8,239 bases of DNA, taken from positions 1-8,239 of the forward strand of contig JAEYOB010000135.1 in NCBI GenBank assembly GCA_023412175.1. The letters are read 5' to 3'. Both the position numbers and the translations under genes were made by a program. This document shows positions 1-6,154 of this stretch, piece after piece. The notes under the pieces are model-generated. The model searched no databases. It was not told the origin of the DNA and saw nothing but the letters and a program-made list of their open reading frames with translations. Each line of letters opens with the position of its first letter. Within the stretch, counting starts at the first letter, position 1. The DNA is from Pseudomonadota bacterium (GTDB taxonomy: Bacteria; Pseudomonadota; Alphaproteobacteria; Azospirillales; Azospirillaceae).

Positions 1-156
1 GGCAACCAGGACAGCGACACGCTGCACGGCGGCCAGGGCAACGACACGCTGCGCGGCGGCATGGGCGGCGACGTGCTGTTCGGCGATCTGGGCGACGACG
101 TGCTGTGGGGCGACTACGGCAACGACATGCTGGCCGGCGGGGCGGGGGCGGACACC
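1..156 (+). repeat. Tandem 27-bp coding repeats (RTX nonapeptides)
   Basis: Degenerate direct repeats of about 27 bp with the recurring core GGC-(n)-GGC-(A/G)AC-GAC-(A/G)(C/T)G-CTG encode successive nonapeptides. About five units are visible and the array continues beyond the left edge. The repetition is a protein-level beta-roll array, not a mobile or CRISPR repeat. Confidence 0.75.
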
Positions 157-378
157 TTCTGGATCCGCTTCAGCGCCGGGCACGACGTGGTGACCGACTT
201 CAACGCGGCCGAGGGAGACCGCATCGGGCTGATGGACAACCTGAGCCACACCGCGCGGGCCGACGCCGCCGGGGATGCGGTGATCGTCTTCTCGGACGGC
301 AACGACCTGACGCTGCAGGGCGTCAAGTTCGCCTCGCTGAACGGCGCCGTTCCGGCATCCTGGTTCGTCCGCGGCTAA
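1..378 (+). CDS. RTX calcium-binding repeat protein, C-terminal end (5' truncated by window edge)
   Basis: The frame is open from the first base to a TAA at 376-378, giving 125 visible residues; the start lies outside the window. Residues 1 to about 50 are tandem RTX nonapeptide repeats of the GGxGxDxLx type (for example GGQGNDTL, GDLGDDVLWG, GDYGNDMLAG), which fold as a calcium-binding beta-roll. A typical post-repeat module follows, with ADTFWI at about 50-55, then HDVVTDF and EGDRIGL at about 61-76. This is the usual ending of secreted RTX proteins just before the uncleaved C-terminal type I secretion signal. The protein is therefore probably exported through a TolC-type type I system and folds in the calcium-rich exterior. 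The catalytic or adhesive domain, if any, is outside the window, so the exact function (adhesin, protease, lipase or structural) cannot be told. The family call is secure; specific function is unknown. Confidence 0.9.
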   Translation, partial: GNQDSDTLHGGQGNDTLRGGMGGDVLFGDLGDDVLWGDYGNDMLAGGAGADTFWIRFSAGHDVVTDFNAAEGDRIGLMDNLSHTARADAAGDAVIVFSDGNDLTLQGVKFASLNGAVPASWFVRG

Positions 379-388
379 GCATTTCGAC

Positions 389-423
389 CGCTTGGCTTGC
401 CGGAAATCCCGGCAAGCCAAGCG
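389..423 (+). terminator. Strong hairpin downstream of the RTX gene, probable terminator
   Basis: A perfect 15-bp inverted repeat, with arms 389-403 and 409-423 and a 5-nt loop (AAATC), begins 10 nt after the RTX stop codon. Its position and strength fit an intrinsic transcription terminator for the RTX gene. There is no T-tract after the right arm, so it may instead be a 3'-end stabilising hairpin or depend on Rho. The structure is seen directly; the role is inferred. Confidence 0.6.
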
Positions 424-717
424 TGCCGCTTCATCGCCCCGGCTTACAGGCGCAACCAAAAATTGGAGATCGCCTGCCAAAGACCCATAACAATTACAAA
501 CAAAATACACAAATAGTGGCTTGGTTTAATCTTTTTATCTGCCTTCTGCATTCCCGGCCAACACCACACTTCTCCAAAATTTCTGCACCATTGTCCTGCT
601 ATTGGCGTATGCTCAGCGGCATGGCGGGTTGCGGTTCTTTCGTGAGCGGCGGCCCGATCGGGCGCCTGCCGCCACTGCCCCGCACCCCCTCGAACGAGCA
701 GTTCGGGAGGCATAACC
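424..717. other. Gene-free interval with AT-rich segment, presumed regulatory region of the DUF2189 gene
   Basis: No convincing coding sequence is seen here; the open frames crossing it lack family features. Positions about 455-560 are strikingly AT-rich for this GC-rich window (runs of A, ATAACAATTAC, TTTAATCTTTTTATC). This is where a promoter for the downstream gene would be expected. The best sigma-70-like pair I could find is weak: TTGGAG at 463-468, a 17-nt spacer, then CATAAC at 486-491. I do not call it as a promoter. Closer to the gene, at 652-663, lies a GC-rich palindrome listed separately. No tRNA, rRNA or insertion-sequence signature is visible. Confidence 0.4.
652..663. promoter_or_regulatory. 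12-bp palindrome upstream of the DUF2189 gene, candidate operator
   Basis: GCCCGATCGGGC is a perfect 12-bp palindrome about 55 nt before the DUF2189 start codon. It is flanked by further inverted arms, GGCGG at 648-652 and CCGCC at 669-673 (the first arm overlaps the palindrome by one base). It could bind a dimeric repressor or form a leader hairpin. A chance palindrome in GC-rich DNA is equally possible, and no regulator is encoded nearby. Confidence 0.25.
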
Positions 718-1599
718 ATGGCGACCATTCGCAACCCCATTGAATGGAGCGTGGAATCTTTCAAGCTCTGGTCACGCGCCGTCGTGTCGGGGAGCCACGC
801 CGTCCACCATACGGGGGAACATCTCAACGATCTTGTTCCGGCAATCCGGCCCATCGCGGTTGCTGACCTGAGGGAGGTACTGAGGAAAGGGATTGAGGAT
901 TTCGCAGCCTATCGCACCGACGTCATCTTCCTCTGCCTCATCTATCCCATTGCCGGCCTGATTCTGGCCCGGGCCGCCTACGGCCGGGACATGATGCATC
1001 TGCTGTTCCCCCTCGCGTCCGGCTTTGCCCTCATCGGCCCGTTCGCGGCGATCGGGCTCTACGAAATGAGCCGGCGGCGTGAGGAGGGGGTCCGTATCTC
1101 CTGGAAGGACGCGTTCGGCGTCCTCAATTCGCCTTCGTTCGCCGCCATTCTCACGCTCGGCGTGGTGCTGATGGCGATCTTCGTCCTGTGGCTGTTCGCG
1201 GCCCAGGCAATCTACGCGGTCACGCTCGGACCTCAGCCGCCGGCCTCGTTCGGTTCCCTGATCCATGATGCGTTCACGACCCGCGCCGGCTGGATGCTGA
1301 TCGTCGGAGGCGTGGGCGTCGGTTTCCTTTTCGCGGTGCTGGTGCTGTCGATCAGCGTCGTGTCGTTTCCGCTCCTGCTCGACCGCAAGGTGGGAGTCGA
1401 CACGGCGATCTGGACGTCGGTCCGCGCCGTCATGGCGAACCCGGTGCCGATGGCGGCCTGGGGGGCGATCGTCACAGCCGGCCTCGTGATCGGGTCGATC
1501 CCGCTGTTCGTCGGCCTCGCCATCGTCATGCCGGTGCTCGGGCACGCCACTTGGCACCTGTACCGGAAGCTGGTGCCGCCGGCGGCCGGTTCAGGCTGA
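718..1599 (+). CDS. DUF2189 family polytopic membrane protein
   Basis: 293 residues from ATG 718, preceded by a good ribosome site (GGGAGG at 705-710, 7 nt spacing). The soluble N-terminal part (1 to about 65) has PAIRPIAVADLREVLRKGIEDF, after which come five or six hydrophobic segments at about 68-86, 93-115, 141-163, 191-217 and a long one at 247-277. This layout, with the region RTDVIFLCLIYPIAGLIL, the basic loop YEMSRRREEG and the downstream SWKDAF stretch, matches the DUF2189 integral membrane family, whose members have sometimes been annotated as putative cytochrome c oxidase proteins. No heme or copper ligand pattern of a true oxidase subunit I is present, so I do not call it an oxidase subunit. 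The biochemical role is unknown. Its position upstream of a cytochrome c oxidase operon makes a membrane accessory or assembly role possible, but that rests on location alone. Confidence 0.85.
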   Translation: MATIRNPIEWSVESFKLWSRAVVSGSHAVHHTGEHLNDLVPAIRPIAVADLREVLRKGIEDFAAYRTDVIFLCLIYPIAGLILARAAYGRDMMHLLFPLASGFALIGPFAAIGLYEMSRRREEGVRISWKDAFGVLNSPSFAAILTLGVVLMAIFVLWLFAAQAIYAVTLGPQPPASFGSLIHDAFTTRAGWMLIVGGVGVGFLFAVLVLSISVVSFPLLLDRKVGVDTAIWTSVRAVMANPVPMAAWGAIVTAGLVIGSIPLFVGLAIVMPVLGHATWHLYRKLVPPAAGSG

Positions 1600-1633
1600 G
1601 TCGGATGGTGGTCTTGCGAAGGGAAGGGACAGC

Positions 1634-1861
1634 GTGCAGCCCAGAATTCTCTGGCCGGTCATCGGCTGTGTCGGGATCCTCATCGGAGCCGTCTGGGCGT
1701 TCGGCGGCCCTGACGGGCTGAGTTCCGTGGGGGGCATGGGGCTGACGCTCGGCATCGTTGCCACGCTCGTGGTCGGCGTCGGCCTCATGGCTGTCATCCT
1801 CTACGGCCGGCGAAGTCGGCGCGACCGGATGGTCGACCGCAGGTCCCGCCACGAAGGCTAG
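1634..1861 (+). CDS. Small two-helix membrane protein, unknown function
   Basis: 75 residues from a GTG start at 1634 to TAG at 1859-1861. A purine-rich site (AAGGGA, 1624-1629) stands 4 nt before the GTG, which supports this start. No ATG occurs early in the frame. The protein has two hydrophobic segments at about residues 5-23 and 36-58, joined by a glycine-rich loop (GGPDGLSSVGG). A strongly basic tail follows (GRRSRRDRMVDRRSRHEG), predicting both ends in the cytoplasm by the positive-inside rule. It begins 34 nt after the DUF2189 gene, so the two are probably co-transcribed; a 147-nt gap separates it from the oxidase genes. I do not recognise a family. It may be a small oxidase-associated subunit, but no sequence motif shows this. 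Confidence 0.6.
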   Translation: MQPRILWPVIGCVGILIGAVWAFGGPDGLSSVGGMGLTLGIVATLVVGVGLMAVILYGRRSRRDRMVDRRSRHEG

Positions 1862-1993
1862 ACGCTCAGGCCGGGCCGGCTCCGACGTTGACGGATCACC
1901 GGGACAGGTCACCGCAAGCCGTGCACGCCCGAAACGATGGATGGCTGCGATCAAGACGCCTTCCCTTCCATCTTGAAGGAAAGGCGCTGGAAT

Positions 1994-1998
1994 AAGGA
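1994..1998 (+). promoter_or_regulatory. Ribosome binding site deciding the subunit II start
   Basis: AAGGA lies 10 nt before ATG 2009. The alternative in-frame ATG at 1937 would add a 24-residue hydrophilic, family-foreign extension ahead of the hydrophobic leader. ATG 2009 is therefore preferred. Confidence 0.5.
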
Positions 1999-2008
1999 CG
2001 AGCAAGCT

Positions 2009-2869
2009 ATGGCTATCGTTCTGGCTGCACTGGTCCTTGTCTCTGTCGCGTTCAGCCTGCTGAGCCCGTGGTGGTTCACGCCGCTCGCCTCGAACTGGGG
2101 CACGATCGATAAAACATTGATCATAACCTTTATAATTACCGGCATCGTCTTCTCGGCGGTCGTACTGTTCATGGCCTGGGCGGTGTTCCGCTATCGCCAC
2201 CGCGACGGGGTCAAGGCGTCCTACGAACCCGAGAGCAAGAAGCTCGAGATATGGCTGACCGGCGTGACGTCGGTGGGCATCGCCGCGATGCTGGCGCCCG
2301 GTCTGGTCGTCTGGGACGATTACATCAACGTCCCTCCGGACGCGGCGGTGGTCGAGGTGGTGGGGCAGCAGTGGAACTGGACTTTCCGCCTGCCGGGAGA
2401 CGACGGCGTTCTGGGCACCGTGGATGCGCGGCGCATCGATTCCGTCAACCCGTTCGGCCTCAATCCCGACGACCCGAAGGGCCAGGACGACGTTCTGGTG
2501 GTCAGCAACGAACTGCACCTGCCGCTCGGCCGGCCGGTCAAGGTCGTGCTGCGGTCCGTCGACGTCCTGCACGACTTCTTCGTGCCGCAGATCCGCGCCA
2601 AGATGGATCTGGTGCCGGGCATGATCACCTATTTCTGGTTCACCCCCGAGAAGGCGGGGACATACGAAATCCTCTGCGCCGAACTGTGCGGTGCCGGCCA
2701 CTCGACAATGCGGGGCACCGTCACGGTGGTGGAGGATAAGGACTATCAGCCGTGGCTGCGCGGGTTGCCGACCTTCGCGCAGTCGCAGGCCGGAACCGGG
2801 GCGGGCCGCAGAAGCGACCTCGCCCATGACGCCGGCGCCCCGGATGCCGGAAGGGATCCCGGACGCTGA
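2009..2869 (+). CDS. coxB: Cytochrome c oxidase subunit II (CuA protein)
   Basis: 286 residues from ATG 2009. The N-terminus is a hydrophobic leader or first helix (1-18), followed by helices at about 35-60 and 80-102 that anchor the protein in the inner membrane. The cupredoxin domain then sits in the periplasm. All CuA ligands are present: H188 in VLHDFF, and C223, E225, C227, H231 and M234 in CAELCGAGHSTM. It therefore accepts electrons from cytochrome c and is not a quinol-oxidase subunit. There is no CxxCH, so no fused cytochrome c domain (not caa3). The aromatic electron-entry patch is QWNWTF (121-126), unlike the usual QWYWSYEY. Residues about 258-286 are a hydrophilic, low-complexity tail. 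This is the first gene of the oxidase set; the subunit I gene starts 47 nt after its stop. Codons 33-44 are unusually AT-rich. It corresponds in order to coxM of the B. japonicum coxMNOP cluster. Confidence 0.93.
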   Translation: MAIVLAALVLVSVAFSLLSPWWFTPLASNWGTIDKTLIITFIITGIVFSAVVLFMAWAVFRYRHRDGVKASYEPESKKLEIWLTGVTSVGIAAMLAPGLVVWDDYINVPPDAAVVEVVGQQWNWTFRLPGDDGVLGTVDARRIDSVNPFGLNPDDPKGQDDVLVVSNELHLPLGRPVKVVLRSVDVLHDFFVPQIRAKMDLVPGMITYFWFTPEKAGTYEILCAELCGAGHSTMRGTVTVVEDKDYQPWLRGLPTFAQSQAGTGAGRRSDLAHDAGAPDAGRDPGR

Positions 2870-2875
2870 CGCCGC

Positions 2876-2893
2876 GCCGGCGGGATGGCCGGC
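2876..2893 (+). promoter_or_regulatory. Small hairpin between the subunit II and subunit I genes
   Basis: The arms GCCGGC at 2876-2881 and 2888-2893 enclose a 6-nt loop, within the 47-nt gap and 10 nt ahead of the subunit I ribosome site (AAGGAG 2904-2909). It could tune relative expression of the two subunits or protect the transcript. Short GC hairpins are common in such DNA, so this is tentative. Confidence 0.25.
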
Positions 2894-2916
2894 ATCATGC
2901 GGGAAGGAGCCAGGAC

Positions 2917-4701
2917 ATGGCACAGACCGTGGCCGTCGGCGATGAACACGCGCACGGCGAGCATGACCTTCACGAGCCGAAGAGCTTCCTGACGCGGTAC
3001 ATCTGGAGCCAGGACCACAAGGTCATCGCCATCCAGTACAGCATCACGGCCATCGCCGTCGGGCTGATCGCCCTGGTGCTGTCCTGGCTCATGCGGATGC
3101 AGATCGGCTTCCCTTCCAGCCTGGAGTTCGTCGACCAGGACCGCTACCTGCAGTTCGTCACCATGCACGGCATGATCATGGTGATCTACCTGCTGACCGC
3201 GCTGTTCCTCGGCGGCTTCGGCAATTACCTGATCCCGCTGATGATCGGCGCGCGGGACATGGTGTTCCCCTACGTGAACATGCTGAGCTACTGGACCTAC
3301 CTGCTGTCGGTCCTGGTCCTGGTCGCCAGCTTCTTCGTGCCGGGCGGCCCCACCGGCGCCGGCTGGACGCTCTATCCGCCGCAGGCCATCCTGCCCGGAA
3401 CGCCGGGGCAGGAGTGGGGCATCATCCTGATGCTCGTCTCGCTGGTGATCTTCGTCGCCGCCTTCACCATGGGCGGCCTGAACTACGTCACCACCGTGCT
3501 CCAGGCGCGCACCCGCGGCATGACGATGATGCGCCTGCCGCTGACGGTGTGGAGCATCTTCGTCTCGACGATCCTCGGCCTGCTGGCCTTCCCCGCGCTG
3601 TTCGTCAGCGGCGTGATGATGCTGCTCGACCGCGTCCTGGTGACCAGCTTCTTCATGCCGAGCATCGTCTCGATGGGGCAGCAGCTCGACTACGCCGGGG
3701 GCAGCCCGCTGCTGTTCCAGCACCTGTTCTGGTTCTTCGGCCACCCCGAGGTCTACATCGTCGCCCTGCCCGCCTTCGGCGTCGTCTCCGACCTGATCAG
3801 CACCCACGCGCGCAAGAACATCTTCGGCTACCGGATGATGGTCTGGGCGATCCTGGCGATCGGCGTGCTCAGCTTCGTGGTCTGGGCGCACCACATGTAC
3901 GTCAGCGGGATGAACCCGTATTTCGGCTTCTTCTTCGCCACCACGACGCTGGTCATCGCCGTTCCGACCGCGATCAAGGTCTACAACTGGGTGCTGACGC
4001 TGTGGGAGGGCGACATCCACCTCACCGTGCCGATGCTGTTCGCCCTGGCGTTCATCATCACCTTCGTGGCCGGCGGCATGTCGGGCCTGTTCCTCGGCAA
4101 CGTGGTCGTCGATGTGCCGCTGTCCGACACCTACTTCGTGGTGGCGCACTTCCACATGGTGATGGGTGTCGCGCCAGTCCTGGCCGTCTTCGGCGGGATG
4201 TACCACTGGTACCCGAAGGTGACCGGCCGCCTGCTGAACGACAGCCTGGGGAAGATCCACTTCTGGGTCACCTTCCTCGGCACCTACGCGATCTACTTCC
4301 CGATGCACTATCTGGGGTTCGTCGGCATGCCGCGGCGCTACTACGACCTCAGCGGGATCAGCGCCATCCCGGACTCGGCGCAGACGCTGAACGCCTTCAT
4401 CACCGTTGCCGCCCTGGTCGTCGGCGCGGCCCAGGGGCTCTTCCTGTTCAACCTGGTCTGGAGCGCGTTCAAGGGCAAGCCGGCCGGCGGCAATCCCTGG
4501 CGGGCCACCACGCTGGAGTGGCAGACCCCCGAGACGCCGCCCGCCCATGGCAACTGGGGCCCCAGGCTGCCGATCGTCTACCGCTGGGCCTACGATTACA
4601 GCGTGCCCGGCGCGGCCGAGGACTTCCTGCCGCAGAACTGCCCACCGGAGCGGAGCGGTGACCGGAGGGCAGGCGCGGACGCCATGCACGGAGGGCATTG
4701 A
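2917..4701 (+). CDS. ctaD: Cytochrome c oxidase subunit I (A1-type heme-copper oxidase)
   Basis: 594 residues from ATG 2917 (AAGGAG at 2904-2909, 7 nt spacing), a normal length for the family, with about twelve membrane helices. It reduces O2 to water at the heme a3/CuB centre and pumps protons. Visible ligands are H84 (TMHG) and H413 for the low-spin heme, H411 for heme a3, and H276, H325 and H326 for CuB. Y280, in GHPEVY, is the tyrosine cross-linked to a CuB histidine. E278 marks an A1-type enzyme. D-channel residues are N103, D114 and N121, although the residue after N121 is Met instead of the usual Asn. The K-channel has T351 and K354, and the arginine pair near the hemes is R473-R474. 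The enzyme therefore looks catalytically complete. The N-terminus is His-rich (H11, H13, H16, H19). The stop codon lies 3 nt before the next start, suggesting translational coupling. Order matches coxN. Confidence 0.97.
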   Translation: MAQTVAVGDEHAHGEHDLHEPKSFLTRYIWSQDHKVIAIQYSITAIAVGLIALVLSWLMRMQIGFPSSLEFVDQDRYLQFVTMHGMIMVIYLLTALFLGGFGNYLIPLMIGARDMVFPYVNMLSYWTYLLSVLVLVASFFVPGGPTGAGWTLYPPQAILPGTPGQEWGIILMLVSLVIFVAAFTMGGLNYVTTVLQARTRGMTMMRLPLTVWSIFVSTILGLLAFPALFVSGVMMLLDRVLVTSFFMPSIVSMGQQLDYAGGSPLLFQHLFWFFGHPEVYIVALPAFGVVSDLISTHARKNIFGYRMMVWAILAIGVLSFVVWAHHMYVSGMNPYFGFFFATTTLVIAVPTAIKVYNWVLTLWEGDIHLTVPMLFALAFIITFVAGGMSGLFLGNVVVDVPLSDTYFVVAHFHMVMGVAPVLAVFGGMYHWYPKVTGRLLNDSLGKIHFWVTFLGTYAIYFPMHYLGFVGMPRRYYDLSGISAIPDSAQTLNAFITVAALVVGAAQGLFLFNLVWSAFKGKPAGGNPWRATTLEWQTPETPPAHGNWGPRLPIVYRWAYDYSVPGAAEDFLPQNCPPERSGDRRAGADAMHGGH

Positions 4702-4704
4702 GCC

Positions 4705-5382
4705 ATGGGCCTGATCCGGGCGCTCACAGCGAAGCCATGGACGCAAACGGCCGAGGACCTCCCGGCGTGGGGACGGTTGCCCCAGCCCACGCCATGGGTC
4801 GGCCTCTGCGTCTTCCTTGCCGTCGTGACGACTCTCTTCCTGCTGTTGGCCAGCGCCTACCTCATGCGCATGGTGCTCGGCGACTGGGTGCCCATGCCCG
4901 TCCCGCCGCTGCTGTGGCTGAACACGCTGCTGCTGGTGGTGGGGTGCGTCGCCCTGCACGGCGCATGGTCCAGCGCGCGCCGGGGACGGCGCGCCGCCGT
5001 CCGGACCGGATTCCTTATCGGCGGCGGCTGCACCCTGGCCTTCCTGGCCGGACAGCTCGTCGCGTGGCGGCAACTCGCGGCCGTTGGATACCTCGTGGCG
5101 ACGAACCCGGCCAACACCTTCTTCTACCTGCTGACCGCGCTGCACGGGCTGCACCTGCTGGGCGGGCTCGTGGCCTGGGGCCGGACGGCCATCAGGCTGG
5201 GACCGGAGGCTGACGTCTTCAGGATGCGCCAGAGCATCGGGCTCTGCGCCGTGTACTGGCACTTCCTGCTGCTGGTCTGGGTCGTGCTGTTCGCCCTGCT
5301 GCTGGCCGACGATGCCGGGGCCGCGAGCATGGCGGAGATCATCCGGTCCATCTGCTACGGCGGCATACCGGGAACGAGGTAG
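4705..5382 (+). CDS. Cytochrome c oxidase subunit III family protein, first copy (divergent)
   Basis: 225 residues from ATG 4705, only 3 nt after the subunit I stop, with GGAGGG (4690-4695) inside the end of that gene. It belongs to the subunit III (CoxC/CyoC) superfamily, shown by the helix LCVFLAVVTTLFLLLASAYLM (34-54), by NTFFYLLTALHGLHLLGG (137-154) and by the ending YWHFLLLVWVVLFALL (184-199). Subunit III normally binds subunit I and supports proton delivery to the D-channel. Aligned by eye with the next gene, this copy lacks three acidic residues usual in the family: V41 replaces the Glu/Asp of the WxFLxSE motif, A120 replaces the Glu of QxxEW, and L189 replaces the Asp of YWHFVD. It may be a structural partner without the proton-antenna role. 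The C-terminus is extended and soluble. By order it matches coxO of coxMNOP. Confidence 0.88.
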   Translation: MGLIRALTAKPWTQTAEDLPAWGRLPQPTPWVGLCVFLAVVTTLFLLLASAYLMRMVLGDWVPMPVPPLLWLNTLLLVVGCVALHGAWSSARRGRRAAVRTGFLIGGGCTLAFLAGQLVAWRQLAAVGYLVATNPANTFFYLLTALHGLHLLGGLVAWGRTAIRLGPEADVFRMRQSIGLCAVYWHFLLLVWVVLFALLLADDAGAASMAEIIRSICYGGIPGTR

Positions 5383-5410
5383 GGCGGCGCCCGCGGCGGA
5401 GGCGCTCAAG

Positions 5411-5416
5411 AGGAGG
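5411..5416 (+). promoter_or_regulatory. Ribosome binding site deciding the start of the second subunit III
   Basis: AGGAGG stands 9 nt before ATG 5426. The longer frame from ATG 5312 would overlap the previous gene by 71 nt and add 38 arginine- and proline-rich residues unlike the family, so ATG 5426 is chosen. Confidence 0.7.
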
Positions 5417-5425
5417 AGCGGACGA

Positions 5426-6145
5426 ATGGCGCAACAGGACATGCTGGGAACGGCGGAGGACGTCGCGCTGGCCGAAAATACAGCCGGCACGGCCGACGGG
5501 TGGCAGGGGATGGTCACCGACTGGTCCGCCGACCGCCAGGCGTTCAGGAACGTCCCCTGGGGGAAGGCCATGATGTGGATCTTCCTCCTGAGCGACACCT
5601 TCATCTTCGGCTGCTTCCTGACCTCCTACATGACAGTGCGCATGTCGACCACCGTGCCGTGGCCGAACCCGAGCGAGGTCTTCGCCCTGACGATCGGCGG
5701 GGCGCACATCCCCCTCATCCTGATCGCCATCATGACCTTCGTCCTGATCAGCAGCAGCGGCACCATGGCGATGGCGGTCAATTTCGCCTACCGCCGCGAC
5801 CGGACCAGGACCGCCGCCCTGATGCTGGCGACCGCGGCGCTCGGCGCGACCTTCGTCGGCATGCAGGCCTTCGAGTGGACCAAGCTGATCGTCGAGGAGG
5901 GTGTGCGCCCCTGGGGCAACCCCTTCGGCGCGGCGCAGTTCGGATCGACCTTCTTCATGATCACGGGATTCCACGGCGGCCATGTCACGGTCGGCGTGAT
6001 CTATCTCAGCATCGTGGCGCTGAAGGTCTGGCGGGGCGATTACGAACGCACGGGCAACTACCAGATCGTCGAGATCGCCGGGCTGTACTGGCACTTCGTC
6101 GATCTGGTCTGGGTCTTCATCTTCGCGTTCTTCTATCTTTGGTAG
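5426..6145 (+). CDS. Cytochrome c oxidase subunit III family protein, second copy (canonical motifs)
   Basis: 239 residues from ATG 5426, 43 nt after the first subunit III gene. After a hydrophilic N-terminus (1 to about 45), five membrane helices carry the standard subunit III signatures. These are MWIFLLSDTFIFG (50-62, with D57 at the site usually occupied by Glu), MQAFEW (126-131, E130), TFFMITGFHGGHVTVG (165-180) and YWHFVDLVWVFIFAFFYLW (221-239, D226). Subunit III stabilises subunit I in the membrane and helps proton uptake. Because its acidic residues are intact, this copy is the better candidate for the classical role. It is not a recent duplicate of its upstream neighbour: lengths, N-termini and most helix sequences differ. 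By order it matches coxP of coxMNOP, recalled and not searched. Confidence 0.92.
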   Translation: MAQQDMLGTAEDVALAENTAGTADGWQGMVTDWSADRQAFRNVPWGKAMMWIFLLSDTFIFGCFLTSYMTVRMSTTVPWPNPSEVFALTIGGAHIPLILIAIMTFVLISSSGTMAMAVNFAYRRDRTRTAALMLATAALGATFVGMQAFEWTKLIVEEGVRPWGNPFGAAQFGSTFFMITGFHGGHVTVGVIYLSIVALKVWRGDYERTGNYQIVEIAGLYWHFVDLVWVFIFAFFYLW

Positions 6146-6154
6146 GTCGAAGCC

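Noticed and set aside
1..156. Repeats at the left edge as a CRISPR or satellite array
   Set aside because: The repeats are in frame, lack unique spacers and encode RTX nonapeptides.
718..1599. DUF2189 protein as a cytochrome c oxidase subunit
   Set aside because: No heme-ligand histidine pattern or subunit motifs are present; only the family's historical annotation and location link it to oxidases.
1888..1916. TTGACG as a -35 box of a promoter for the oxidase genes
   Set aside because: No acceptable -10 box lies 16-18 nt downstream (the expected position reads ACCGCA), so it is not reported as a promoter.
1964..1979. CCTTC/GAAGG hairpin before the subunit II ribosome site
   Set aside because: Only 5 bp with a 6-nt loop; too weak to distinguish from chance.
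1937..2008. Upstream ATG 1937 as the subunit II start
   Set aside because: It adds a hydrophilic 24-residue extension ahead of the hydrophobic leader; ATG 2009 has its own AAGGA site and gives a normal N-terminus.
5312..5425. Upstream ATG 5312 as the second subunit III start
   Set aside because: It would overlap the preceding gene by 71 nt and add a family-foreign basic stretch; AGGAGG precedes ATG 5426.
2746..5604. Very long open frame (952 codons) on the - strand opposite the oxidase genes
   Set aside because: Its translation is Arg/His/Asp/Gln-rich low-complexity sequence with no family features, the usual shadow of GC-rich coding DNA. The + strand genes here have complete catalytic motifs.
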